Positions 7,269 through 13,159 of a DNA stretch of 27,861 nucleotides are shown here, piece by piece (within the stretch, counting starts at the first letter, position 1; each line of letters starts with the position of its first letter). The notes under the pieces were generated by a model, which worked only from the letters and a program-made list of their open reading frames with translations, was not told where the DNA came from and ran no database searches. Both the position numbers and the translations under genes were made by a program. Origin of the DNA: Patescibacteria group bacterium (GTDB lineage: Bacteria; Patescibacteriota; Microgenomatia; UBA10105; UBA927); the NCBI GenBank assembly GCA_003545435.1, contig DPYI01000013.1, positions 1 to 27,861 on the forward strand. Reading direction: 5' to 3'.

Positions 7269-7553
7269 ATGGGAAAAAGAGAAGATGAAATTGGACGAGC
7301 AGTACATGCAATATATTTGGTTCAAAACTTGGAAACTCAACCTTTATTGGGAACATTTGGAGATAACGTTAAGAGAATTCTAGAAGGAGAGCAGAATATC
7401 AGTATAGAAGGTACTCACTATGGAATAACCATAGAGGGACTTCGGTTAGCTGGTGTGGCTGAGGAACAAACGAGAGACTTTTTACTTCTTGCTCTTGATA
7501 AGATTGCACCACAGGCAGGAGAACCAGAAGACGTGTTTTCTAAAACTGAGTAA
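7269..7553 (+). CDS. Small protein of unknown function (94 aa)
   Basis: Begins MGKREDEIG and ends DVFSKTE. Start 7269 is set by GGAGGTGA, one of the best Shine-Dalgarno sites in the window, about 8 nt upstream. The frame is open further upstream to 6930, but that part lies antisense to maf and through the promoter. The product is acidic with predicted helices and a GTHYGITIEGLRLAG stretch; there is no signal peptide or membrane segment. It is divergent from maf. I see no known motif. Confidence 0.7.
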   Translation: MGKREDEIGRAVHAIYLVQNLETQPLLGTFGDNVKRILEGEQNISIEGTHYGITIEGLRLAGVAEEQTRDFLLLALDKIAPQAGEPEDVFSKTE

Positions 7554-7600
7554 TCCATCCGGATACTTCCAAGAGCAACTTTTGCTTGTTGATTTTTTTT

Positions 7601-7669
7601 GGGTTTCCCCCAGAGGAATTCCTGCCCGCAATCGCTGGCGCGATAGCGTCTGCAGGCGGGGAACCCCCA
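7601..7669. repeat. GC-rich multi-hairpin between convergent genes
   Basis: Outer arms GGGTTTCCCC and GGGGAACCC pair with one mismatch. Inside are CTGCCCGC...GCAGGCGGG-type arms and an ATCGC/GCGAT hairpin. It lies between the 94-aa gene (plus) and tRNA-Arg (minus), so it may act as a two-way terminator, though GC-rich dispersed repeats of this look are common in CPR genomes (from memory). Confidence 0.5.
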
Positions 7670-7697
7670 TTTTATCCTTCCGCCTTCGTTTTCTTTG

Positions 7698-7769
7698 CGT
7701 CCCCGATAGGAATCGAACCTATATCGGAGGTTTAGGAAACCTCTGCTCTATCCGTTGAGCTACAGGGAC
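7698..7769 (-). tRNA. tRNA-Arg(CCT)
   Basis: Read on the minus strand, the cloverleaf is complete: 7-bp acceptor GTCCCTG/CGGGGAC (one G-U pair), D stem GCTC/GAGC, anticodon stem GAGGT/ACCTC with loop TTCCTAA (anticodon CCT), a 4-nt variable loop, T arm ATAGG-TTCGATT-CCTAT, discriminator G. The 3' CCA is not encoded; CAA follows. Confidence 0.95.
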
Positions 7770-7880
7770 AATGTCTGATTGTATTCTACCATCTCTTTCC
7801 GTACAATATGAAGGAAACACAGGATGTAGTTTCCGGCAAAGCAGGATCCGGCTCTGCAGGACAGTTGGCAGTCCGCCAAC

Positions 7881-7902
7881 AATCGGGGTATAGCGCAGTT
7901 GG
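7881..7902 (+). pseudogene. tRNA 5'-end fragment
   Basis: 22 nt matching 18 of 22 positions of 7916-7937 (the start of tRNA-Pro), with a plausible acceptor 5' strand and the first D-stem strand GCGC plus AGTTGG, then broken off. Downstream, 8011-8020 reads TAAATAGCGC, which would supply the missing D-loop end and D-stem strand. Confidence 0.5.
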
Positions 7903-8010
7903 CCCCGTATCAGAAATCGGGATGTAGTTCAGTTGGTAGAACGTTCGGTTCGGGACCGAAAGGTCGAGAGTTCGAGTCTCTCCATCCCGACAAGCGATTT
8001 CGATACGGGG
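7903..8010. repeat. Inverted repeat enclosing tRNA-Pro
   Basis: The left arm 7903-7918 (CCCCGTATCAGAAATC) and right arm 7996-8010 (GATTTCGATACGGGG) pair over 15 bp with a single bulged base. Together they would extend the tRNA acceptor stem by a long outer helix with a 5-nt interior offset. Confidence 0.7.
7918..7990 (+). tRNA. tRNA-Pro(CGG)
   Basis: 73 nt: acceptor CGGGATG/CATCCCG, D stem GTTC/GAAC, anticodon stem TTCGG/CCGAA with loop TTCGGGA (anticodon CGG), 5-nt variable loop, T arm GAGAG-TTCGAGT-CTCTC, discriminator A, CCA not encoded. All stems pair fully. Confidence 0.95.
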
Positions 8011-8086
8011 TAAATAGCGCGCCCCGCCAAGGCGGGGAGGTCGCCAGCCTGCCCCGTTGACGCAGATCACCATCTATTTTATTAAG

Positions 8087-8178
8087 CTCCTCGAAAATCA
8101 AGCATATGCTGCTGTTTAGAGGAGGGTGGGAAAAAATAGTATTACACAAAATAACGCATATGCTTTATTTTGTGTAAT
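8087..8178. repeat. Pair of 38-nt palindromes sharing a GCATATGC core
   Basis: The first (8087-8124) is symmetric about 8105.5, with outer CTCCTC/GAGGAG and inner AGCATATGCT. The second (8141-8178) is symmetric about 8159.5 and pairs at 18 of 19 positions, with arms ATTACACAAAATAA/TTATTTTGTGTAAT. Same length, same core, 16 nt apart, different arms. Confidence 0.75.
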
Positions 8179-8286
8179 GGGAGGGGATACGGATTGTCAC
8201 AATGAGAGAAAATAAAATAACGGGAAAATAATTTTTTTGTGGAATATGTTATGAATGATTTGTCGATTGTAATCGGAGCTAAGTAA

Positions 8287-8373
8287 CCCTGTCTGCCCGC
8301 TTCGCGTGCCGCCGGCAAAGCCTTTGGCGACGCACGGCCGGAGTCGAATCGAGGCGAGCCGCGGCAGGCAGGG
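8287..8373. repeat. GC-rich multi-branched inverted repeat
   Basis: The outer 11-nt arms CCCTGTCTGCC and GGCAGGCAGGG pair with one G-U. Between them are further complementary blocks (GCGTGCCGCC with GGCGACGCACG, GCCGG with CCGGC), giving a branched fold. It stands out sharply from the AT-rich flanks. Confidence 0.5.
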
Positions 8374-8449
8374 ATTTCTCACCTACTTCGTAGCTTCGAA
8401 ATGACTGTCTACTGGAAAATGCTGAATAGTTACAATTCATGATACGATG

Positions 8450-8479
8450 TTGAATATTCCATATCCATTGGTGTATACT
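8450..8479 (+). promoter_or_regulatory. Promoter for the 273-aa gene
   Basis: TTGAAT (8450-8455), an 18-nt spacer, TATACT (8474-8479). The start codon is about 70 nt downstream, so this transcript would have a leader. Confidence 0.5.
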
Positions 8480-8550
8480 ATGTGTTGAATTGACGCTTTC
8501 TCATTGAACTTCCTTCTCCTGACCTGCCCCTTGAGAGGAATCGCAAACGT

Positions 8551-9372
8551 ATGCAACGGAAATTTGAACAGGAACAGGGTGAGGCCGGTGTACCAGAATG
8601 TCCCCGTTTTCAAGAGGAACTTCATACCTATTTACGGTATGGACAGAAAGATTATACCTATAGAAGCGGCCTCCCGCATGTTTCAGAGGAACACGTGCGG
8701 GATCTGGCGTTGGGTGCCGGACATACTCTTCTTGCTCTTGGAGGTTTAGGATCAGGAGGATGGACCGACCTTCGACAGGATAAGAGATGCCCTAATGATC
8801 CAATAGCCCGATTCCCTCTGATTTTCCATATACCGATGTTTGGATTAAGGAAAGATGTTTGGTATGACGGCGTTAGAGCGGTCCGACGCATTGTCGAACA
8901 CCAGCCACCCGACCTGCCGGAGGGCCAGGATCCTCTCCGGAATGGTGTCCTTGAAAAAATACGACAATTTGCCCTATTGAAAGAACAGCTAAGACAAGCC
9001 GGGAAGAGAGGGTTCTCTTTTGGGACATGGTCTTTTGATTGGGTGGATACATCGATGAGTTTTTTTCTGAATCCTTTTGATCAGGAAAAACATTCTAGTG
9101 GCCGGTTTTCTCTTATAGAGCTGGAACAGTGGTTGAACGATGATCAGAGTTGTCCGGTACTGAAGGAAAATCAGGAAGCGCTTCGAGCAGTGGCAATAAC
9201 ATTTGATGCAGTAAAAGATTATCCAAGAATGTACAGAGACGACCTTGGACTAGCGGCAGCCCGTCTTCAGGCTGATCCGGGCGATCATACGAATAGGCGT
9301 TTGCTTACCATCGGCCTTATGGGATGCCCATTCCCAGATTTAGTAGAGGAATTCAGCGCCTCCTTGAAATAA
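8551..9372 (+). CDS. Soluble protein of unknown function (273 aa)
   Basis: Start 8551, with GAGAGGAA about 10 nt upstream. No signal peptide or membrane helix. A glycine-rich stretch (LALGGLGSGGW) lies at about residues 61-71, and Trp/Phe-rich FSFGTWSFDWVDTSMSFF at about 155-172. The rest is mixed helix with many Pro and Arg. Expressed alone; its stop is 18 nt before the convergent end of the PEGA gene. No family recognised, and I give no function. Confidence 0.75.
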   Translation: MQRKFEQEQGEAGVPECPRFQEELHTYLRYGQKDYTYRSGLPHVSEEHVRDLALGAGHTLLALGGLGSGGWTDLRQDKRCPNDPIARFPLIFHIPMFGLRKDVWYDGVRAVRRIVEHQPPDLPEGQDPLRNGVLEKIRQFALLKEQLRQAGKRGFSFGTWSFDWVDTSMSFFLNPFDQEKHSSGRFSLIELEQWLNDDQSCPVLKENQEALRAVAITFDAVKDYPRMYRDDLGLAAARLQADPGDHTNRRLLTIGLMGCPFPDLVEEFSASLK

Positions 9373-9390
9373 TGTTCTTTCCCGGAAAGC

Positions 9391-10680
9391 CTACCTGATA
9401 TTCACCGCATACAGGTTGCCGATTGCTTGGGCGCTGGGGTTGAGGTTGGTTAATATCACCAGGCGTCCGGCGTTGCTCCATGGTGCCACAAATCCGTCCC
9501 AAAACGGCCCTGCATAGACGGTTTTTCTGTTGGTTCCGTCGCAATCCATGACCTCCACTTTGTCTTTACTGGTGATGACCAGATGCCGGGATGTGGGGAG
9601 CCACTGAATTGCAGAATTTGAAATTTGAAATTTAAAATTTGAAATTGGCTGGAGTAATGTTTCAGGTTGAATAGATGGAGTGGGTAATGGTTGTGTGATG
9701 AGATCTTTTGTCATTCCCACAAAATAATTCCTGTCTTCTTTCACATCATACACATACAGATTTCCGGGTTTGATTTCGCGCACCTCTTCTGTCGGGTTTG
9801 TGCCGATGAGGGGCGGGTTTATGATAACGGGGATCGTTGTACTGTGACTTGCTTCATAGAGAATTTTAGTCTCATCAGGAGAAAACGACAGGATACTCAT
9901 ACTGGATGTGGCGATATTCATCACCTCGTCTTTCAGGGACAGAAGTTTTTCTTTTTCTTTTGCAGCCCGCATCTCATCCCAGTCTTTCTGGAGGATCGTT
10001 ATGTCAAACTGAGGTTTCGGAATATCGTTCAGTTTATCGCTTTCCAGAAGATATGCTTCATTTGTATTAGTTGTTAAAAGGAGCTGTTTGCTGTCCGGCG
10101 ACCAGAAAAGAAGCGCTTGGTCGGTGTCGAGCTGTTCGCGTTTGACAATCTGCCGGGCGTCTCTATTCAAGCCCAGCGGTTTGTCCAGCAGGTCTAATAC
10201 CCAGACACCGGCCCGACTGACCATCTGTGCGCCGTTTGTTGCTTCCGGCACTTCAGGAACAACATAGGCCAGTTTTGTGCCGTCAGGGGAGAGGACTGGA
10301 TTCGTCACTCCGCTTGTCGTGAGGGCAAACAGCGACGGATTACTGGAAAAAAGCATCGCGTCGACTCGGGTCAGGACTTCTCCCTGGACGCGGATCCGTT
10401 TTTCCCATGGCTGGTAGCCGTTTTTCACGACCGTTACCGTGTACCAGCCGGGAGCAATATTGAGGTTGGTGTTGGTTGCGCTTTTTGGTTTTCCGTCAAT
10501 AAAAAGCTGGGCGCCTGTTGGGTCGGATGTGGCTGCCACTAGCCCCGTGGTTCCGAAGGATTTATTGGTGAAATCCAGGCGATATCCCCGTCCATAGGCT
10601 ATAACGGTAAGAGAAGCTCCGATAATGACTAAAACCGTAGCGATGGAGAAAACGGTGCTGGTAATATTTTTTATCGCCAT
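9391..10680 (-). CDS. Membrane-anchored PEGA-domain beta-propeller protein
   Basis: 429 aa. One N-terminal membrane helix (about 8-28) is followed by an extracytoplasmic part. A PEGA domain (about 44-105) is marked by PTGAQLFIDGKP and PGWYTVTVVKNGYQPW. TolB/WD40-like propeller blades then run to the C-terminus, seen as repeated S-P-D motifs (SPDGTKLAYV, SPDSKQLLLT, SPDETKILYE). PEGA domains occur on bacterial surface proteins; the propeller suggests a binding role (inference). Start 10680 is preferred over 10686 because TATAAT ends exactly 6 nt before it. Residues about 346-355 (SNFKFQISNS) are encoded by four TTTCAAA-type heptamers inserted in frame just before the last blade, the same repeat found in wecG. 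Confidence 0.85.
   Translation of the reverse strand: MAIKNITSTVFSIATVLVIIGASLTVIAYGRGYRLDFTNKSFGTTGLVAATSDPTGAQLFIDGKPKSATNTNLNIAPGWYTVTVVKNGYQPWEKRIRVQGEVLTRVDAMLFSSNPSLFALTTSGVTNPVLSPDGTKLAYVVPEVPEATNGAQMVSRAGVWVLDLLDKPLGLNRDARQIVKREQLDTDQALLFWSPDSKQLLLTTNTNEAYLLESDKLNDIPKPQFDITILQKDWDEMRAAKEKEKLLSLKDEVMNIATSSMSILSFSPDETKILYEASHSTTIPVIINPPLIGTNPTEEVREIKPGNLYVYDVKEDRNYFVGMTKDLITQPLPTPSIQPETLLQPISNFKFQISNSAIQWLPTSRHLVITSKDKVEVMDCDGTNRKTVYAGPFWDGFVAPWSNAGRLVILTNLNPSAQAIGNLYAVNIR
9617..9644. repeat. Heptamer repeat (TTTGAAA x4) inside the PEGA gene
   Basis: Three TTTGAAA units and one TTTAAAA. On the coding strand this is TTTCAAA, the unit that occurs five times in wecG at 12702-12736. Confidence 0.85.
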
Positions 10681-10692
10681 ACCCATATTATA
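10681..10692 (-). promoter_or_regulatory. PEGA gene -10 box, leaderless
   Basis: TATAAT (10692-10687 on the minus strand) with 6 nt to ATG 10680. The other ATG (10686) directly abuts the box. Confidence 0.6.
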
Positions 10693-10726
10693 CGACGAGG
10701 TGTGATAAAATGGAACAATATCAAAG

Positions 10727-10850
10727 ATAAAAAATAAAAAATGAAATTTACATATTAAAAATCAAATATGGAAAAACCGTTTTTTGTCTTTTTTCGATTT
10801 AATATGTAAATTTGATATTTGATATTTGATATTTAATTTTTGATTTTTAA
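10727..10850. repeat. AT-rich heptamer-repeat hairpin element upstream of mreB
   Basis: Second copy of the element upstream of ndk, in opposite orientation. The core is 10756-10806. It is flanked by TTTGATA heptamers (about 10811-10832) on the right and imperfect complementary repeats on the left. Confidence 0.7.
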
Positions 10851-10853
10851 CCC

Positions 10854-11006
10854 ATGTTTACCAAACGTATCGGTATTGATCTTGGAACAGCTAATAGTCT
10901 CGTGTGGCTTGACCGCCGAGACTTGCCGTTCTCCCGCCATCGGCGGGATCACGGAGCGTCTTATGGCGGACTGCGCCATAAACTGTTTTATATATGTTTG
11001 GATTAA
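10854..11006 (+). pseudogene. Remnant of a second mreB (5' end only)
   Basis: A 50-codon frame begins MFTKRIGIDLGTANSLVWL, which matches the start of the real mreB 140 nt downstream, then runs into unrelated sequence with a CCCGCC-ATC-GGCGGG hairpin (10933-10947) and stops, overlapping the true mreB start by 13 nt. After a shared 20-nt identical block, the two copies differ almost only at synonymous sites (six changed codons, same amino acids). This suggests a formerly functional paralogue, not a fresh duplication. Deletion, perhaps at the GC-rich repeat, probably removed the rest. Confidence 0.7.
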
Positions 11007-12121
11007 CGAAGCGTATCGGTATTGATCTTGGTACTGCCAACTCGTTGGTGTGGCTTGCCGGGACGGGGGTTGTCCTCAACGAGCCGACTGTAGTTGCCGT
11101 GACTGTCGATGATAACCGCGTGGTGGCGGTAGGCAATGAAGCCAAAGACATGCTGGGGAGAACTCCGGGGAATATTACCGCGACCCGTCCCATGCGGGAC
11201 GGGGTCATTGCCGATTACCGGATTACCGAGGCCATGCTTTCGTATTTTATTGACCGGGCCGTGGGGAAAAACCGCTTCTTTAAACCAGAAGTGATGATCT
11301 GCGTCCCGACCGGGGTCACCCAGGTAGAACGCCGGGCCGTGATGGATGCCACGCTTTCGGCCGGAGCCAAAGTCGTCTATATTATTGAAGAACCTCTGGC
11401 GTCTTCGATTGGCGCAAAGATTCCCATTGCACAGGCATCCGGCAATATGATTGTGGATGTCGGGGGCGGATCCACGGAAGCGGCGGTCATTTCTCTGGGC
11501 GGGGTTGTCGTTCACCGGAGCGCGCGGGTGGCGGGCAACAAAATTGAAGAGGCGATTGCTCAATATATAAAGCGCCAATACAATCTGATTATCGGCGAGC
11601 GGATGGCAGAAACGATTAAAATCACGATCGGAGATGCGTTGGGAGATGAGAAACTGGACGATAGAGCATTGAAGGTAGGGGTTGAAGATAGAGGATCGAA
11701 AATAGAAGAAAAAAATCTACCCTCAAGTTTCCAACCTCAACCACCATTTTCTACAATCGATCATTTCCCATCTAGTTCCATGGAAGTGCGCGGGAGGGAT
11801 GCGATTTCGGGGCTCCCCCGCATGATCACCCTTACCCGAAAAGAGGTGACAGGTGCAATTGCTCCGGTTTTACAGCAGATCATTACTGCAGTAAAGCAGG
11901 TATTGGAAAATACTCCGCCTGAGCTTGCCGCGGATATTATCGATAAAGGGATTGTCATGGCCGGAGGAACGTCCTTACTGACTAACTTCGATAAACTGAT
12001 GACGAAAGAAACCGGCGTTGTCTGCCATGTTGCGGAAGAACCGCTTCTGTGCGTGGTCCGGGGGACGGGGGTCGCGATAGAGAACATAGAACTGTATAAA
12101 CGAAGCGTTAGTAGAAAATAA
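10994..12121 (+). CDS. mreB: Rod-shape actin homologue MreB with an in-frame insert
   Basis: 375 aa; MreB is usually about 335-345. It is a bacterial actin that polymerises on ATP at the inner membrane and guides cell-wall growth. Phosphate-1 motif RIGIDLGTANSLVW (residues 6-19), phosphate-2 IVDVGGGSTE and adenosine-site GIVMAGGTSLL are all present, as is the TPPELAADII segment. About 33 extra residues (about 225-258, rich in E, K, S, P and F) lie between the IGDA helix and MEVRGRDAISGLP, where homologues have a short loop. The insert is encoded by low-complexity sequence with a weak inverted repeat. ATG 10994 lacks a strong Shine-Dalgarno. No mreC or mreD is next to it. Confidence 0.95.
   Translation: MFGLTKRIGIDLGTANSLVWLAGTGVVLNEPTVVAVTVDDNRVVAVGNEAKDMLGRTPGNITATRPMRDGVIADYRITEAMLSYFIDRAVGKNRFFKPEVMICVPTGVTQVERRAVMDATLSAGAKVVYIIEEPLASSIGAKIPIAQASGNMIVDVGGGSTEAAVISLGGVVVHRSARVAGNKIEEAIAQYIKRQYNLIIGERMAETIKITIGDALGDEKLDDRALKVGVEDRGSKIEEKNLPSSFQPQPPFSTIDHFPSSSMEVRGRDAISGLPRMITLTRKEVTGAIAPVLQQIITAVKQVLENTPPELAADIIDKGIVMAGGTSLLTNFDKLMTKETGVVCHVAEEPLLCVVRGTGVAIENIELYKRSVSRK
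11671..11778. repeat. Low-complexity insert within mreB
   Basis: A purine-rich half (GAAGATAGAGGATCGAAAAT type) is followed by a pyrimidine-rich half with partly complementary blocks (ATCGATTGTAGAAAAT when reversed). It encodes the extra residues of MreB that interrupt an otherwise conserved region. Confidence 0.5.
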
Positions 12122-12245
12122 AATGATAAAATCCGACCAATCCGACCAATAATACCAATAAATGACTGAATGATAGAATGCGAGAATATATCAACATGTA
12201 TTACATTGAATAATTCATTGGTCTGATTGGTACATTGGTCTGATT
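12122..12245. other. Repeat-rich mreB-wecG gap
   Basis: The left end carries two CCGACCAAT units. The right end carries ATTGGTCTG twice around ATTGGTAC, roughly complementary to the left, so the 124-nt gap can fold back on itself. No strong -10 is seen 6-8 nt before the wecG start. Confidence 0.45.
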
Positions 12246-13124
12246 ATGCCATTATCAAAACAATCCCTCCTCGGTGTCTCCATTACCACGTCTTCCCGTG
12301 AGGAGATTCTTTCGTGGATAGTAAAAAAATTCTCCATTCTCCATTCTCCATTCTCCATTCTCCAGATAGTCACTCCCAATCCAGAACAGATTGTGCTGGC
12401 GCAACAAGATGAAAAATTTCGGGAAATTCTCAACAGCGCTGATATAGCACTCCCTGACGGGGCAGGACTCGTATGGGCATTGAACAAGGCCCGGCCTTGT
12501 GTTGCGCCTGCGGCGAAGGCCGGGCCTTGGATTGAACGCATTTCCGGCATTGATTTCATGATCGAACTTTGTAAGGTAGCGGCAGATAAAAATTCTCGGG
12601 TGCTTTTATACGGAGGGAGAGGAGGAGCGGCAGGGAAAGCGCTCGCCAGTTTGCGGAAGCAATATCCAGATCTCAAAGGTTTTGCAGAAGATGGACCATC
12701 TTTTCAAATTTCAAATTTCAAATTTCAAATTTCAAATAAATATCAAATTCAAAAATATAAAAAAGATTCAACAAGTTATTTCTCAAACGGAAGCGCCGAA
12801 ATAAAACACCTTGTTCAGATGATACGAAGCAGAAACATTCGGATTGTCTTTATCGGATTGGGTGCCCCGAAACAGGAGTATTTGATAGATGCCCTTACCT
12901 ATACCGTGCAAGGTCCGACCTTGCACGGTATATATAGTAATTTGGTGGTGATGGCGGTGGGAGGAGTGTTTGATGTGCTTGCGGGAAAAATTGCGCGGGC
13001 GCCAAAACTTGTTCAACAGTTTGGATTTGAATGGCTCTGGCGGCTTTTCAAGGAACCGTGGCGGTGGAGGAGACAGCTATCGCTTCTTCAGTTTATCCTT
13101 CTTATTTTAAGGAAGAAAAAATAA
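12246..13124 (+). CDS. WecG/TagA/CpsF-family glycosyltransferase carrying four repeat inserts
   Basis: GT26-family enzyme (292 aa; homologues about 240-250) that adds N-acetylmannosaminuronic acid or N-acetylmannosamine to lipid-linked sugar in surface polysaccharide synthesis (family knowledge). Conserved parts: VTPNPEQIV, LPDGAGLVWAL with the key Asp, ERISGIDFM, VLLYGGRGG, IRIVFIGLGAPKQE, VVMAVGGVFDVLAGKIARAP and FGFEWLWRL. Four stretches that homologues lack come from repeats. About 28-40 is five ATTCTCC heptamers. About 80-95 is two AAGG-N5-CCTT palindromes. About 153-164 is five TTTCAAA heptamers. About 219-233 is a family A palindrome with its tail. All conserved blocks stay in frame, so it is probably translated. 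The exact sugar cannot be told. Confidence 0.9.
   Translation: MPLSKQSLLGVSITTSSREEILSWIVKKFSILHSPFSILQIVTPNPEQIVLAQQDEKFREILNSADIALPDGAGLVWALNKARPCVAPAAKAGPWIERISGIDFMIELCKVAADKNSRVLLYGGRGGAAGKALASLRKQYPDLKGFAEDGPSFQISNFKFQISNKYQIQKYKKDSTSYFSNGSAEIKHLVQMIRSRNIRIVFIGLGAPKQEYLIDALTYTVQGPTLHGIYSNLVVMAVGGVFDVLAGKIARAPKLVQQFGFEWLWRLFKEPWRWRRQLSLLQFILLILRKKK
12329..12363. repeat. Heptanucleotide repeat ATTCTCC x5 in wecG
   Basis: Five perfect tandem ATTCTCC units, starting 83 nt after the start codon. The unit is not a multiple of three, so gain or loss of one unit shifts the frame. Confidence 0.95.
12485..12528. repeat. Two AAGG-N5-CCTT palindromes (family G) in wecG
   Basis: CAAGGCC-C-GGCCTTG (12485-12499) and AAGGCC-G-GGCCTT (12516-12528). 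Each is a palindrome, and they are inverted complements of one another, giving a paired arrangement separated by 16 nt. In frame, they encode KARPCVAPAAKAGPW. Confidence 0.85.
12702..12736. repeat. Heptanucleotide repeat TTTCAAA x5 in wecG
   Basis: Five perfect tandem TTTCAAA units encode FQISNFKFQISN. The same unit and peptide occur in the PEGA gene. Confidence 0.95.
12900..12943. repeat. Family A palindrome with tail inside wecG
   Basis: Perfect 16-bp arms (12900-12915, 12917-12932) around one base, tip AAGG-TCCGA-CCTT, then TATATAGTAATTT as in the RAYT 1 promoter copy 9 kb away. Read in frame as TVQGPTLHGIYSN, the same element frame as in RAYT 1. Confidence 0.92.
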
Positions 13125-13159
13125 GTTCACACACTTTCAAATAATACAGCGTTGTCTTC

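Larger units (their letters stand above)
7991..8550. other. 560-nt gene-free stretch rich in palindromes
   Basis: No credible coding frame. It contains, in order, the right arm of the tRNA-enclosing repeat, a CCCCGCC-AA-GGCGGGG hairpin (8022-8037), two 38-nt palindromes with a GCATATGC core (8087-8124 and 8141-8178), AT-rich sequence, a GC-rich multi-hairpin (8287-8373), and the promoter of the next gene. I could not match it to a known structured RNA. Confidence 0.6.

Noticed and set aside
7786..8149. Minus-strand frames across tRNA-Pro and its flanks
   Set aside because: They read through a complete tRNA gene and hairpins; no promoter or ribosome site.
7991..8550. A tmRNA, RNase P RNA or riboswitch in the gene-free stretch
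   Set aside because: No conserved core of these RNAs could be recognised; what is visible is explained by palindromes and a GC-rich repeat.
11003..11578. 191-aa minus-strand frame over mreB
   Set aside because: MreB is unmistakable on the plus strand and the antisense protein has no recognisable motif.
12329..12736. Tandem repeats as a CRISPR array
   Set aside because: The units are 7 nt with no spacers, and they lie inside an intact glycosyltransferase frame. No cas genes are present.
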